The notes: generated by a model from the sequence alone, not told the origin. A DNA stretch of 64,000 bases from Bradyrhizobium semiaridum (GCF_020329505.1 NZ_JAGKJJ010000001.1:124001-188000), one strand, 5' to 3'; counted from the stretch's first letter, positions 18,101 through 29,289 are shown. Translations and numbers: made by a program.

Positions 18101-18642
18101 ATGCCGCCGCGCACCGCGTATTCGCCCGCCTCGCGCACCGTCGACGAGCGCGTATAGCCGTTGTGCTCGAGCCAAGCCACGACCGAATCCATCGGCACCA
18201 CGTTGCCCGGCGCGACCGACAGCGCCTGCGCCGCCACCAGCTCGCGCGCCGGCACCCGCTGCACGGCCGCGTTCACGGTGGTCAGCACGATCAGCGGCTT
18301 GTCGCTGCCGGCGAGGCGCGACAGTTTTGCCAATGTGGTCAGGCGCTGCGCCAGAATGCCGGCATGCGGCGAGACGCGGTCATAGGGCTGGCAGTCCCAG
18401 GCCGGGATCTGCATCACCGCGATATCGGGCGCGAAGAACTCCAGCGCGCGGGCGAGCTGCTGCATGCGTGCGCCGTCGCGGCAGACCACGGCGAGGCTCA
18501 CCGCGGCGCGCTTCGGCCTGGCTGCGATCGCCCGCGCGAGGTCTGATACGACGAGCCCTTCGGCGCCCTCGGCGACATTGGCGATGGTCAGTACGCGGCC
18601 GGGCGCGAGCATCGCGGCGGGCGATTTGGCAGGCTGTTTCAT
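15124..18642 (-). CDS. mfd: transcription-repair coupling factor Mfd
   Basis: 1172 residues, full length. Mfd displaces RNA polymerase stalled at DNA lesions and recruits UvrA. Domain order is visible: a UvrB-like N-terminal module, the RNA-polymerase-interaction (CarD-like) domain around GDLVVHVEHGIGRFVG (about residue 495), then the RecG-like translocase with Walker A GDVGFGKTEVALRAAF, the DEEQH box VDEEQHFGVSHKERLK, the SATPIPRTL motif and GRVGRSKLRAYA. The C-terminal TRCF domain follows. ATG 18642 overlaps the TGA of sdhE by four bases, so both genes form one transcript. Confidence 0.97.
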   Translation of the reverse strand: MKQPAKSPAAMLAPGRVLTIANVAEGAEGLVVSDLARAIAARPKRAAVSLAVVCRDGARMQQLARALEFFAPDIAVMQIPAWDCQPYDRVSPHAGILAQRLTTLAKLSRLAGSDKPLIVLTTVNAAVQRVPARELVAAQALSVAPGNVVPMDSVVAWLEHNGYTRSSTVREAGEYAVRGGILDLFPAGLEQPVRFDFFGDSLESIRTFDAETQRTLLDMRGLDLVPVSEFQLTTETIRRFRMGYVAAFGAPERDDQLYEAVSEGRRHPGMEHWLPLFQERMDTLFDYLDGATVAIEPQAEDAARERFTQIADYYEARREALEHPGSGAIYKPLPPDRLYLTEAEWTKLLGEAAVARLTPFAVPEGSTEVFDAGARAGRNFAPERADSNVNVFEAVVGHVGALQSQRKKVVIALWSEGSRDRMGAMLRDHKLLNTTSVNTWRMVQATPRNETMLAVLGMESGFETDEFAVISEQDILGDRLVRPRKASRKLDNFISEVTSLATGDLVVHVEHGIGRFVGLQTLEVSGAPHDCLELHYAAETKLFLPVENIELLSRYGSDSANVELDRLGGGGWQARKAKLKNRIREIAGELIKIAAERQLHEAPKFPLQPHVYDEFCARFPYEETEDQLGAITSTLKDLEIGRPMDRLICGDVGFGKTEVALRAAFAVALEGRQVAVVVPTTLLARQHSRTFTERFKGFPVNVAQASRLVSTKELNQVKKGLADGSVDIVVGTHALLGKAIKFKDLGLLIVDEEQHFGVSHKERLKQLRAQVHVLTLSATPIPRTLQLALTGVRELSIIASPPVDRLAVRTFVAPHDPLMIREALLRERYRGGQAFYVVPRIEDLASVKDFLDKNVPEMKVAVAHGQMPPTVIEDIMSAFYDGKYDILLSTTIVESGLDIPNANTLIVHRADMFGLAQLYQLRGRVGRSKLRAYALFTLPAQQKITAQAERRLKVLQSLETLGAGFQLASHDLDIRGAGNLLGEEQSGHIKEVGFELYQSMLEEAIVNLKAGVAEPAADRWSPQITIGMPVLIPEDYVNDLSVRLSLYRRLADLDTDEEIDSFAAEMRDRFGVLPDEVRYLFKVAAIKAYCRRANVEKVDAGPKGAVIAFRDNSFAHPERLVTFIRQHGQAAKVRPDMKVVFFQEWDTPEERLAGTTEILRQLANLAESKKAA

Positions 18643-18929
18643 GCGCCGTGATCCGCGACCCGGAACGCCTTGATGCGGGCATAGAGTGCGGTGGCATATT
18701 CGGCCGGCAGCACCTTGTCGCCGGTCAGCGCGGCATAAAGGTCCGGGTCCGGCACCTCGATCAGGTGCTCGAGTTCGCCGAGTTCCTGCTCGCTGAGATC
18801 GGCGATGGTCGCGTCTGCAAATCGGCCGAGGATCAGATCCATCTCCCGGGTGCCCCGATGCCAGCAGCGAAACAAAAGCCGCTTGCGGCGGTCATCGAGC
18901 CCGCTGCTCGACCGTGTCGATCCCGTCAT
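18639..18929 (-). CDS. sdhE: FAD assembly factor SdhE (succinate dehydrogenase flavinylation)
   Basis: 96 residues from ATG 18929 (MTGSTRSSSGLDDRRKRLLF). SdhE/Sdh5 promotes covalent attachment of FAD to the flavoprotein subunit of succinate dehydrogenase. The signature RGxxE motif is HRGTREMDLILGRFA at about residues 34-48. A 4-base overlap with mfd couples their translation, and recG is divergent upstream; this sdhE-mfd/recG grouping is common in Rhizobiales. A longer upstream reading to 18995 lacks family similarity. Confidence 0.9.
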   Translation of the reverse strand: MTGSTRSSSGLDDRRKRLLFRCWHRGTREMDLILGRFADATIADLSEQELGELEHLIEVPDPDLYAALTGDKVLPAEYATALYARIKAFRVADHGA

Positions 18930-19034
18930 GTCGCAAAATCCATACAACGCCAAAAGCCCGGACGTGCCGGGCGGGGCTTGATATAGCGACGGCAATGGCC
19001 GATGTCAGCCCTCATCTGCCGACTGCGAGCCATG

Positions 19035-19145
19035 CCGTCGTTGCCGGGCTTGCCCGCCCGCCGACGCTTTGGCGAGGCGGGACCCGGCGCTGCACGCTCG
19101 CTCTAAAAAAGACGTGGATGCTCGGCACAAGGCCGGGCACGACGG
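19035..19145. repeat. palindromic intergenic repeat, 'CGTCGTTGCCGGGCTTG' family
   Basis: Starts CCGTCGTTGCCGGGC and ends GGCCGGGCACGACGG, giving complementary ends in the sdhE-recG intergenic space. The more symmetrical element at 61111-61201 appears to belong to the same family. Its outward end is close to the recG start at 19172. Confidence 0.65.
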
Positions 19146-19171
19146 AGTGGAACGGACTTAAGATTCTCCCC

Positions 19172-21280
19172 ATGCGCCCCAGCCTGCTCAATCCGCTGTT
19201 TGCCCCGGTCACGACGCTCTCCGGCGTCGGCCCGAAGCAGGACAAGCTGCTGCGCTATCTGCTCGACCGCAGCGAGACGCCGCGGCTGGTCGATCTGCTG
19301 CTGCATCTGCCGGCCAGCGTGATCGACCGCCGGGCGCGGCCGAAGATCCGCGACGCCGCGGTCGGAACCATGGTGACGCTGGAGGTCACCGTCGATCGCC
19401 ACCGTCCCCCGCCGCCGCGCAATTCGCGCGCGCCGTACCTCGTCTATGCCAGCGACGACACCGGCAACGTCGTGCTGACCTACTTCCGCAGCCCGCCCGG
19501 CTTTGTCGAAAAACTGCTGCCGGTCGGCGAGAAGCGCTACGTCTCCGGCACGCTTGCGATGTATGACGGCATCCCGCAGATCGTGCATCCCGACCGCGTC
19601 GTCGACGAGGCCGGCTTTGCAAAGCTCTCCGGCATCGATCCGGTCTATCCGCTGACGGAGGGCCTTGCCATCGGCTCGCTCCGCCGCGCCATCGCGCAGG
19701 CGCTGACCAAATTGCCTGACTTGCCGGAATGGATCAGCCCCGAGGTGCTGCGGCGCTGCAAATTTCCGCCGATCCGGGAGGCGCTGACGCGGGTGCATGT
19801 GCCGGTCGAGCTGACCGACATCCTGCCCGACGGCCCGTTCTGGTCGCGGCTGGCGTTCGACGAGCTGCTCGCCGGCCAACTCGCGCTGGCGCTGATCCGC
19901 GCCACGTTGCGGCGGCCCGCCGGCGTCCGCAATGCCGGCGACGGCCATCTGCGCGGCAGGATCATCGACGCCCTTCCTTACGCGCTCACAAAGTCGCAGC
20001 GCGACGCGGTTGCCGCCATCACCGAGGATCTGCGCCAGCCGGTGCGGATGCTGCGGCTGGTGCAGGGCGACGTCGGCTCCGGCAAGACGGTGGTCGCGCT
20101 GCTCGCCGCCGCGGCGGTCGCGGAAGCCGGCAAGCAGGCCGCGCTGATGGCGCCGACCGAGATCCTGGCGCGCCAGCACATCAAGACCATCGCTCCGCTC
20201 GCCGAGCGCGCCGGGATGCAGGTTGCGATCCTCACCGGCCGCGAGAAAGGCAAGGAGCGCCGCGAATTGCTGGCGCGGCTCGAGGCCGGCGAGATCGATC
20301 TGTTGGTCGGCACCCACGCGCTGATCCAGGACGACGTGATCTACAAGGACCTCGCGCTCGCCGTGGTCGACGAGCAGCACCGTTTCGGCGTGCGCGAGCG
20401 CCTCGCACTGACCACCAAGGGCGCGGCCGTCGACGTGCTGGTGCTGAGCGCGACCCCGATCCCGCGCACGCTGGTGCTGACCTATTTCGGCGACATGGAC
20501 GTCTCGGAGCTGCGCGAAAAGCCTGCCGGCCGCCAGCCGATCGACACCCGCGCGGTGCCGATGAGCCGGATCGAGGACGTGATCGACGGCGTCGGCCGCG
20601 CGCTCGGCGCCGGCAAGCTGGTCTACTGGATCTGCCCGCTGGTCGACGAGTCCGAGGCCGAGGGAACCGAGCATCTCACCAATGCGACCGAGCGCTTCGA
20701 GTCCTTGCAAAAGCGGTTCGGCGATCAGGTCGGCCTGGTCCACGGCCAGATGAAGGGCGCCGAGAAGGATCGCGTGATGGCGCAGTTCGCCGCGCACGAG
20801 ATCCAGCTCCTGGTCGCGACCACGGTGGTCGAGGTCGGCGTCGACGTGCCGGCCGCGACCATCATGGTGATCGAGAACGCGGAACGCTTCGGCCTCGCAC
20901 AGCTGCATCAGCTGCGTGGCCGCATCGGCCGCGGCTCGGAAGCCTCGACGTGTCTCCTGCTCTACAAGGAGCCGCTCGGCGAGATGTCGAAGGCGCGGCT
21001 GAAAGTGATCCGCGAGAGCACGGACGGTTTTCGCATCGCCGAGGAAGATTTGAAACTGCGCGGCGAAGGCGACGTGCTCGGCATCCGCCAGAGCGGCCTG
21101 CCCGGCTACCGCATCGCCCGCTCCGACGTCCACGCCCAACTGATCACGCAGGCCCGCGACGAGGCGCTGCGCATCATGAAGGACAACCCCAAGCTGAATG
21201 GCGAGCGCGGCGACGCGCTGCGTTGCCTGCTCTATCTCTACGAGCGCGACGAAGCCGTGCCGCTGATCGGGGCGGGGTAG
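19172..21280 (+). CDS. recG: ATP-dependent DNA helicase RecG
   Basis: 702 residues from ATG 19172 (MRPSLLNPLFAPVTTLSGVG), the standard family start; an upstream in-frame extension covers a repeat and is rejected. RecG remodels stalled replication forks and Holliday junctions. The N-terminal wedge/OB domain includes YLVYASDDTGNVVLTYF, and the helicase core has GDVGSGKTVVALLA (Walker A), VDEQHRFGVRERLAL, SATPIPRTLVLTYFGDMD and LHQLRGRIGRG. It is divergent from the sdhE-mfd operon. Confidence 0.96.
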   Translation: MRPSLLNPLFAPVTTLSGVGPKQDKLLRYLLDRSETPRLVDLLLHLPASVIDRRARPKIRDAAVGTMVTLEVTVDRHRPPPPRNSRAPYLVYASDDTGNVVLTYFRSPPGFVEKLLPVGEKRYVSGTLAMYDGIPQIVHPDRVVDEAGFAKLSGIDPVYPLTEGLAIGSLRRAIAQALTKLPDLPEWISPEVLRRCKFPPIREALTRVHVPVELTDILPDGPFWSRLAFDELLAGQLALALIRATLRRPAGVRNAGDGHLRGRIIDALPYALTKSQRDAVAAITEDLRQPVRMLRLVQGDVGSGKTVVALLAAAAVAEAGKQAALMAPTEILARQHIKTIAPLAERAGMQVAILTGREKGKERRELLARLEAGEIDLLVGTHALIQDDVIYKDLALAVVDEQHRFGVRERLALTTKGAAVDVLVLSATPIPRTLVLTYFGDMDVSELREKPAGRQPIDTRAVPMSRIEDVIDGVGRALGAGKLVYWICPLVDESEAEGTEHLTNATERFESLQKRFGDQVGLVHGQMKGAEKDRVMAQFAAHEIQLLVATTVVEVGVDVPAATIMVIENAERFGLAQLHQLRGRIGRGSEASTCLLLYKEPLGEMSKARLKVIRESTDGFRIAEEDLKLRGEGDVLGIRQSGLPGYRIARSDVHAQLITQARDEALRIMKDNPKLNGERGDALRCLLYLYERDEAVPLIGAG

Positions 21281-21292
21281 CGCTGGAGCCGC

Positions 21293-21380
21293 CGTCATTG
21301 CAAGCGAAGCGAAGCAATCCATAGCACCGCATATGTGGAACGATGGATTACTTCGTCGCTATCGCTCCTCGCAATGACGG
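21293..21380. repeat. palindromic intergenic repeat, 'GCAATCCAT' family
   Basis: Begins CGTCATTGCAAGCGAAGC and ends CTCCTCGCAATGACGG, with inner arms GAAGCAATCCAT and ATGGATTACTTC. Located between convergent recG and the DUF502 gene. Confidence 0.85.
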
Positions 21381-21397
21381 GGATAGAGCGCCGTGCC

Positions 21398-22174
21398 CTA
21401 CTCCACCTTCGCCGGGGCGGCCGGCTGCAGCGAGGCGGCCTGGTTGGCGATGCGGGCGGCGTTGGCCATGCCGGCGAGCGCTGCGGCGCGCTTCTGGTCG
21501 GAGCCGCCGGGCTGCACCACGCCGCACGACATGATCAGCGTCGCGGCGTCCTCGGTGCTCATCTCGATCTCAATGACCTTGCTCTTCGGCACGTAGAAGA
21601 AGAAGCCGGTGGTCGGGTTCGGCGCGCACGGCAGGAATACCGAGATGTGCTCCTCGGCGCCGGGCAGGCTGGTGGCGAGTTCGGCGTTCGGGGCTTGCGA
21701 GATCAGCACGATCGACCACATCCCCGGCGAGGGAAATTCGACGAGGCCGACGCGGCGGAAGCTCGAGCCGTTGCCGGAGAACAGCGTCTCGAACACCTGC
21801 TTGAGGCCGCGATAGATCGCGCGCACCGCCGGAATCCGGCCGAGCAGCCGTTCGCCCAGATCGACCAGGGTTCGCCCGATCAGGTTGGCGGTGAGGAAAC
21901 CGAGCAGCGTCAGCGCGATCACGGCGACGATCAGGCCGGAACCGGGCAGTCCGAACGGCAGGTACGTCTCCGGCCGATAGGCGGTCGGCACGAACGGCCG
22001 GACCAGATTGTCGACCCAGTTCACGAACCACCAGGTCAGATACAGCGTGATCGCGACCGGTCCGGCCACCACGAGGCCGGTCAGGAAATAATTGCGAAAG
22101 CGCGCCATCAGCCCGCGGGGGGCATCCGGGGGCAGATCACCTGGCGTCACGGGAGGCACTTGAGTGGACGTCAT
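21398..22174 (-). CDS. DUF502 family membrane protein
   Basis: 258 residues from ATG 22174 (MTSTQVPPVTPGD). Two transmembrane segments lie at about residues 29-55 (NYFLTGLVVAGPVAITLYL) and 80-105 (GLIVAVIALTLLGFLTANLI), followed by a soluble domain with GLVEFPSPGMWSIVLIS and SVFLPCAPNPTTGFFFYVP, the signature of DUF502. The family has no assigned biochemical role. The frame can be extended to 22264 but the family N-terminus fits 22174. Confidence 0.85.
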   Translation of the reverse strand: MTSTQVPPVTPGDLPPDAPRGLMARFRNYFLTGLVVAGPVAITLYLTWWFVNWVDNLVRPFVPTAYRPETYLPFGLPGSGLIVAVIALTLLGFLTANLIGRTLVDLGERLLGRIPAVRAIYRGLKQVFETLFSGNGSSFRRVGLVEFPSPGMWSIVLISQAPNAELATSLPGAEEHISVFLPCAPNPTTGFFFYVPKSKVIEIEMSTEDAATLIMSCGVVQPGGSDQKRAAALAGMANAARIANQAASLQPAAPAKVE

Positions 22175-22352
22175 TGCGGTTCCAGGTCGTCCCAGCGGGC
22201 GTAATTCCTGCGCATGCCCCGGTAAAGTATTCAGCGGCTTCCGGAAAAGATCATGCGCAAACAACAGACTAAAGCGCGCTTCTGATCGCGCCCCAGACAG
22301 CTATGCCATCCTAGCAGCTTTTTGAAGAGCTGCGTGATGTCGTCACTTGCGA

Positions 22353-24179
<1,827 letters not shown>

Positions 24180-24354
24180 GCGGTTCAATGTCCCCAAATC
24201 GCCGAAAATTTGCCAAGGCGGCGACACGGTCCCTTAACGGGAATCGCCGGCCGCACGATACTCAATAATTATTGCGGATTGCGACAGTCTTAAGCGGCGA
24301 GATCGATGCGAAAGGCTGGTTAATTCGGGCTAACCATGGTCGCGTAGGCGCTCC

Positions 24355-27300
24355 TCACCACGCGTAGCGCACGACGCCCTTGCCGGCATAGGAGCGCGTC
24401 ACGTTGGAGAACTCACCCTCGAAAGTCGCTGCCGCCGCCCAGCCGTTCAGCCATTTCATCTCGGCCGCGCCGGTGACGAGCGCGGAGTCCGATGCCTGTG
24501 CCGCACCGTTCACCACGAAACTGGCGCCCGGCAGCGCCTGGAACGTCGCGGCGATATTGCGATCGGGATTGAAGTCGTGCGCCCAGGCGGCGCGGCCGCG
24601 CAGCGTCAGAATGGCGTCCGGCATCGCGAACGACTTGTCGGTGCGCAGGCCGAGCTCGCTGCGGCTGTCGGTCACGCTCCTGGCGGCGTAGCCGAGCGCA
24701 AACGCGCCGCCCCCGGAGATGACCGTCTCGGCGTAGCTCGGCAGATCGAACGTCGTGAATTGAGCGGCGGCGTAAGGCGTCAGGCCGATCCACGGCGCAG
24801 CGAACCGGTAGCCCCCCTCGAGCCGGCCGGACCACGCATTGGCCTTGAACTCGGCGCGCAGCCGGTCGGGGCCGGCGACCGTCACGGTGCGGTCGGTGGT
24901 GATGTCCTGCCAACCATAGGCCAGCGCGCCTGAGAGGTAGGTCGCGCCGACATTGTGCCGGATGAAGGCGCCGGCCTGGAACAGGTCGGAGCGGCCACCG
25001 CCGAGATTGTTGACACTGAAATTGGTGCCGCCACCGGCGATGGCAAAGCCGGCCAGCGTGCGTGGCGACAAGCGGTAGTCGGCGCCGACGGCGGTGCCAT
25101 AGATGCTGCTCGTCGTGTTGGTCGATCCGGCCACGGTATTGCCGCCGGTCTGCTGCGAGCCGCCGTAGCCGGCCGCCCACACGCTCCAGCGCTGGTCGAA
25201 GGACGGCGCGAGCGACGGTGCCTTGCGGTACATCGCGGCACGGGCATCGCGCTCGCTCCGCGAACCGCCGCGCGCGGCATAGGCCAGCACATCCTCGTCG
25301 GTGAACGCACTCGGGTTGCTGCCCGCCCCGACCGGATCGCCGCGCCCCGCCACGAACGGATCGGTGATCAAGCCCAGGAACAGGTCCATCGCCTTGAACG
25401 TGGTCTGCTGCGCGGCGGTCGCGCCCTCGCCCGACGCCTCGGTGAGGCCGGCCGGCGTCAGGGTGCCGTAGACCATCGGGATGCCGCCGGTGCTGTTGAA
25501 GAAATTGACCAGCGTATTGGCGACCGCCTGCTGGTTGAGGTTGAGACCGCTGCCGAAACACGGCGGCGTGAAGCTCAGCGTCAGATTGAGATAGGCGTTG
25601 CTCGCATCGTAGCTCAGGCTCGGCGTGAAGCCCGACGGCAGGTTGGTATTGACCAGCGAGGAGAACGTGCCGATCACACTGCCGGCGCTGACGATGGTGT
25701 ATCGCTTCTCCACATAGCTGCCCGGCGCGAACGCCGCAGTCACCGCTGCGCCGCCGAGCGTCGCCGTACCGGTGACATTGGTGAGCGATGAGGCCACTGG
25801 ATTGAGCATCACCAGATACTGCGCCGCCGACTGGAAGACGAGATTGCCCGTCACCGTCGTCGACGCGCCCGGCGTGCCGTTGCCAGGTGCGAAGGTGCCG
25901 CCATTGACGGCAAGGCCGGCGATCGAACCGGTACCGGTCAGCACGCCGCCGTTGATGACAGCGCCGCCGTTGAACGCGCCGTCGTTGACCACCGTGCCGC
26001 CGCTGGACGTGATCAGTCCGGACACCGTCGCGCCGGCATCGTTGGCGAACGCGCCTGCGTTCGTGATCGAACCGGTCCAGGTTCCTGCGTTGCGGATCGT
26101 CGCGCCGTTGTCGAGCACATTGCCCGTCCAGGTGGCGCCAGCCGCATTGAAGATGACGCCGGCGCCGTGGTTGCTGGAGACGTCGGCATTGTAGATCAGA
26201 TTGTTGGTGACGTTGCCCGCATTGTCGAGCGCATCATCGATGCGGCCGTTATTGACGATGACTGCGCCGGCGCGATTGAGAAGGCCGCCGCCGGCATTCA
26301 GAAAGCCGCCGGCATCGACGACGATGCCGCCGCCCCCCGCCCGGGTGCCGGAGTTCGCAAGCTGACCCGTCACGGTGTAGATGGCACCATTCAACACGTG
26401 CAGGAGCGACGTCGCCGCGGAATTGGTGAATGTGTTGTCGCTGGTTACGGCACCACCGACGACGAAGGCGCCGCCGTTGTTATTCACGGCACCGTTGAAC
26501 GCTCCGCCGTTCGCATTGATCGTTCCGCTGTTCGTCGTTCCGCCGCTGGTCGAACCGGCCGTCTGGGTGTACGTGCCGGAGTCATTAATCAGGCCGCCGG
26601 CAACGGTTCCGCTCGTGGTCATGATGGCGCGCAGACCATTGAACACGGCGCCGTTGAGCACACCATTGTTCGTTGCACTGCCTGAATTCTGCAGGATTCC
26701 GGATACGATTCCGCCCGACGAATTCCTGAACGTCCCGCTGTTGGCGACGTTACCTGCCGCCAGCGTGCCAGCGCTGCCCGCTATGCTGCCGGAATTATCC
26801 AGTTCTGCCCCGGGCGAAACCAGAATGTTGGATGTAATCCCGCCACCTGCGGCGATGATCAATGTGCCAGCCGTGACCGACGAAACACCCGTGTAGGTGT
26901 TTGCACCCGAGAGGGTCATGGTGCCGGTGCCGCCCTTGGCAAAACCGCCGGTGCCGAACATGACGCCGGAATAGGTGGTCGAAGTGTTGTTGCCTCCAAC
27001 CGTCAGGATGGCGTTGCCGAGGCCGATGTTGCCGCTGCCGGCCAGCGAACCTATCGCCTGATTGAATCCACCGAGATCAAGCATGCCGCCGCCATTGACG
27101 GTCGTCGCGCTGGCGGCGCTGAACGCGTTGGCGTTGGCGGCCCGCAGGGTTGCGCCATTGTTGACCGTGGTCGCGCCGGTATAGCCGTTCGTGCCGGACA
27201 GCAAGGTCGTGCCGCCGTTGGCGCTCAAGCTCATGCTGCCGCTGACGTCGACGATGAACCCGCCGCCTGACGTGACCGCACCTGCCAGCGTGCCGTTGCC

Positions 27301-29172
27301 CAGCGTGCCACCAGTGAGCGCCACATTGTTGATAGTCTGCGCGAAGCCACCGAGATTGAGCGTGCCGCCGGCATCGACCGCGGTCGCGCTGAACCTGCTG
27401 AACGTGCCGGCCGCGCCGGCCATCAGCGTGCCGGCCACAACATGCGTGGCACCGGTGTAGTTGTTGGCCCCCGCCAGGGTGAGGGTACCAGCGCCGACCT
27501 TGGTCAGCGCCAGCTCGGCAATGGGAGACTGCGTGATCTGGCCGGAGAATGTAGTCGACGAACCATCCTGCCCCGTCGTGAGCGTTGCGTTCCGGCTTGC
27601 GGTGACCGTTCCACCCGAACCCGGCATGGCATCCGCCAACGAGCCTATCGTGGCTGCCGAGGTATCGAGGTTGAGCGTCGCGCCGCTTGCGACACGAAAG
27701 GCCGAGTTCGCTGACAAGCCAGTGTTCGAAATTGCGTAGAGCGTACCGCTGGTAACCTGCGTTGCCCCGAAATAATCATTGTTGCCGCCAAGTGAGACAA
27801 ACTGTGTTGCCGCGACCGTAAGCCCGCCGGCGCCGGTGATGTTTCCAGTCAAGATGAAACCGGTCCCACCGTCCTTCACGGTGCCGCCTGGCGCGTTGAG
27901 TTGTACCGAATTAGTCAAAACCGAATTGAAGCCCGTGGCGTTGACCAGCGTCCCTCCGTTGAAGCTGACCGCCCCGCTGCCCAGCGCGTCGACATTCTGG
28001 GCGGTGGCGTGTGCGACTTCCAGCGTGCCCGCATTGATGCTGGTTCCACCGGAATAGGTGTTGACGCCTGACAGCGTGACGGTGCCCGCGCCACTCTTGG
28101 AAACCGACCCGTTCCCGGTGATGGTGTTTCCAACGCTTGTATTCGCAACCGTGGTGCTGAGGTCCAGCACGCCGGTCACCGCGACATTGCCGATCAGGCC
28201 GGAGGTCGCGCCACCAAACCGCAGCGAGTTGACACCGCCGGTGAAGGTGACCGCGTCGGCACGGGTGACGCCATCGCCGCTGATGCCGCCGAAGATTGAA
28301 CCGCTGTTGACGATATTGAGGTTGGCGCCGATGACGCCGGCGCCACCTGCACCAGCATTGCCGTCCGCGCCATTGGAGCCGGCCGCACCCTTGGCCCCAC
28401 CCGAGCCGCCTTCGATGACGCCGGTGTTGGTGAGGTTGCCACCAGCCGCAAAGCTGACACCGACGCCGCCAGTGCCGCCATCACCGCCCGCGCCGCCGAA
28501 GAGCGGACCACCACCGCCTGCGCCACCCGCACCACCGACGCCACCAATGACGTTGCCGTTATTGACGAGAGTGGCGCCTCCAGTGAAGTCGATGCCGTCG
28601 CCGCCGCCGCCACCGCCCCCGCCATCACCGCCGGTCGAGCCCACGGGAAATGCGCCGCCGCCACCACCACCATTGCTGCCAGATCCGGCCAGCACGGTTG
28701 TTCCAGAGTTGACGGTGAAGCTGCCGCCAGCAGAGAGCACGCCTCCGCCACCCGCACCACCTCCACCGCCACCGCCACCAAACGAGATCGGGCCGCTCGT
28801 CCCGTCCTGGCCGCCTGTACCACCACCGCCCGTAGCGTTTCCGATCACGCCGCCGACCGGATTGACCAAGCCGTAGCTGCCGCCGTTGCCGCCATTGCCA
28901 CCGGTTCCTCCGGTGCCTCCCGGCCCACCGAGGCCCCCCGCGCCGCCTGCGCCGGTTATCACGCTGGCTGCACCGCCTCCGCCGCCGCTGCTGCCGGTTC
29001 CGTTCGCAGCCGGGCTGGTACCTGTGCCGCCCGCACCGCCGGTCGATGCCGCGGCGGCGCCCCCGGTGCCGCCGACCGCCTCCGCCGAAGCTGGGGTGCT
29101 GAGGAAGAGCGACGTACCGGCGAGCAGCGCCGCGATGGTCACGGAATCGCGCGCGCGGTTCGGCCTAGGCAT
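24355..29172 (-). CDS. giant Gly-rich autotransporter adhesin with PATR repeats
   Basis: 1605 residues from ATG 29172 (MPRPNRARDSVTIAALLAG); a TTG at 29190 is an alternative. A signal peptide ends at STPASAEAV. Residues about 30-300 are extremely Gly-rich (GGTGGAAAAS, GGGGGGAGGGG). Residues about 330-800 hold several autotransporter-associated beta-strand (PATR) repeats of the form GAGTLTLAGANNYTGATHV with NAGTL-type ends (near residues 357, 554, 654 and 742). A long run of NNGxFNGxVxN-type beta-helix follows. The last ~280 residues form an autotransporter beta-barrel (RWSVWAAGYGGS... to VVRYAW, ending in an aromatic residue). The passenger would be displayed at the cell surface, probably in adhesion. 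No protease triad is seen. Confidence 0.85.
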   Translation of the reverse strand: MPRPNRARDSVTIAALLAGTSLFLSTPASAEAVGGTGGAAAASTGGAGGTGTSPAANGTGSSGGGGGAASVITGAGGAGGLGGPGGTGGTGGNGGNGGSYGLVNPVGGVIGNATGGGGTGGQDGTSGPISFGGGGGGGGAGGGGVLSAGGSFTVNSGTTVLAGSGSNGGGGGGAFPVGSTGGDGGGGGGGGDGIDFTGGATLVNNGNVIGGVGGAGGAGGGGPLFGGAGGDGGTGGVGVSFAAGGNLTNTGVIEGGSGGAKGAAGSNGADGNAGAGGAGVIGANLNIVNSGSIFGGISGDGVTRADAVTFTGGVNSLRFGGATSGLIGNVAVTGVLDLSTTVANTSVGNTITGNGSVSKSGAGTVTLSGVNTYSGGTSINAGTLEVAHATAQNVDALGSGAVSFNGGTLVNATGFNSVLTNSVQLNAPGGTVKDGGTGFILTGNITGAGGLTVAATQFVSLGGNNDYFGATQVTSGTLYAISNTGLSANSAFRVASGATLNLDTSAATIGSLADAMPGSGGTVTASRNATLTTGQDGSSTTFSGQITQSPIAELALTKVGAGTLTLAGANNYTGATHVVAGTLMAGAAGTFSRFSATAVDAGGTLNLGGFAQTINNVALTGGTLGNGTLAGAVTSGGGFIVDVSGSMSLSANGGTTLLSGTNGYTGATTVNNGATLRAANANAFSAASATTVNGGGMLDLGGFNQAIGSLAGSGNIGLGNAILTVGGNNTSTTYSGVMFGTGGFAKGGTGTMTLSGANTYTGVSSVTAGTLIIAAGGGITSNILVSPGAELDNSGSIAGSAGTLAAGNVANSGTFRNSSGGIVSGILQNSGSATNNGVLNGAVFNGLRAIMTTSGTVAGGLINDSGTYTQTAGSTSGGTTNSGTINANGGAFNGAVNNNGGAFVVGGAVTSDNTFTNSAATSLLHVLNGAIYTVTGQLANSGTRAGGGGIVVDAGGFLNAGGGLLNRAGAVIVNNGRIDDALDNAGNVTNNLIYNADVSSNHGAGVIFNAAGATWTGNVLDNGATIRNAGTWTGSITNAGAFANDAGATVSGLITSSGGTVVNDGAFNGGAVINGGVLTGTGSIAGLAVNGGTFAPGNGTPGASTTVTGNLVFQSAAQYLVMLNPVASSLTNVTGTATLGGAAVTAAFAPGSYVEKRYTIVSAGSVIGTFSSLVNTNLPSGFTPSLSYDASNAYLNLTLSFTPPCFGSGLNLNQQAVANTLVNFFNSTGGIPMVYGTLTPAGLTEASGEGATAAQQTTFKAMDLFLGLITDPFVAGRGDPVGAGSNPSAFTDEDVLAYAARGGSRSERDARAAMYRKAPSLAPSFDQRWSVWAAGYGGSQQTGGNTVAGSTNTTSSIYGTAVGADYRLSPRTLAGFAIAGGGTNFSVNNLGGGRSDLFQAGAFIRHNVGATYLSGALAYGWQDITTDRTVTVAGPDRLRAEFKANAWSGRLEGGYRFAAPWIGLTPYAAAQFTTFDLPSYAETVISGGGAFALGYAARSVTDSRSELGLRTDKSFAMPDAILTLRGRAAWAHDFNPDRNIAATFQALPGASFVVNGAAQASDSALVTGAAEMKWLNGWAAAATFEGEFSNVTRSYAGKGVVRYAW

Positions 29173-29289
29173 TGCAAAATCCAATTTCAAACAATTCCAA
29201 TCTGGCGATAACTATACGCCCGAAAACATGGAGACCATCGCTAGGCATGCTCGTCGCCCGTCGATTTGGGCAGTGGTGTGATCGCCAGG

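Noticed and set aside
22313-22333. Hairpin after glmS end
   Set aside because: Only a 6-bp stem with no T-run on the correct strand; too weak to call.
24180-24354. Possible glmS ribozyme or other riboswitch
   Set aside because: No conserved glmS ribozyme core recognised; that ribozyme is also typical of Gram-positive bacteria. The intergenic space is 175 bases with nothing else seen.
28058-28876. Long poly-Pro open frame on the + strand
   Set aside because: It is the antisense of the Gly/Thr-rich autotransporter coding sequence; no ribosome site or family pattern.
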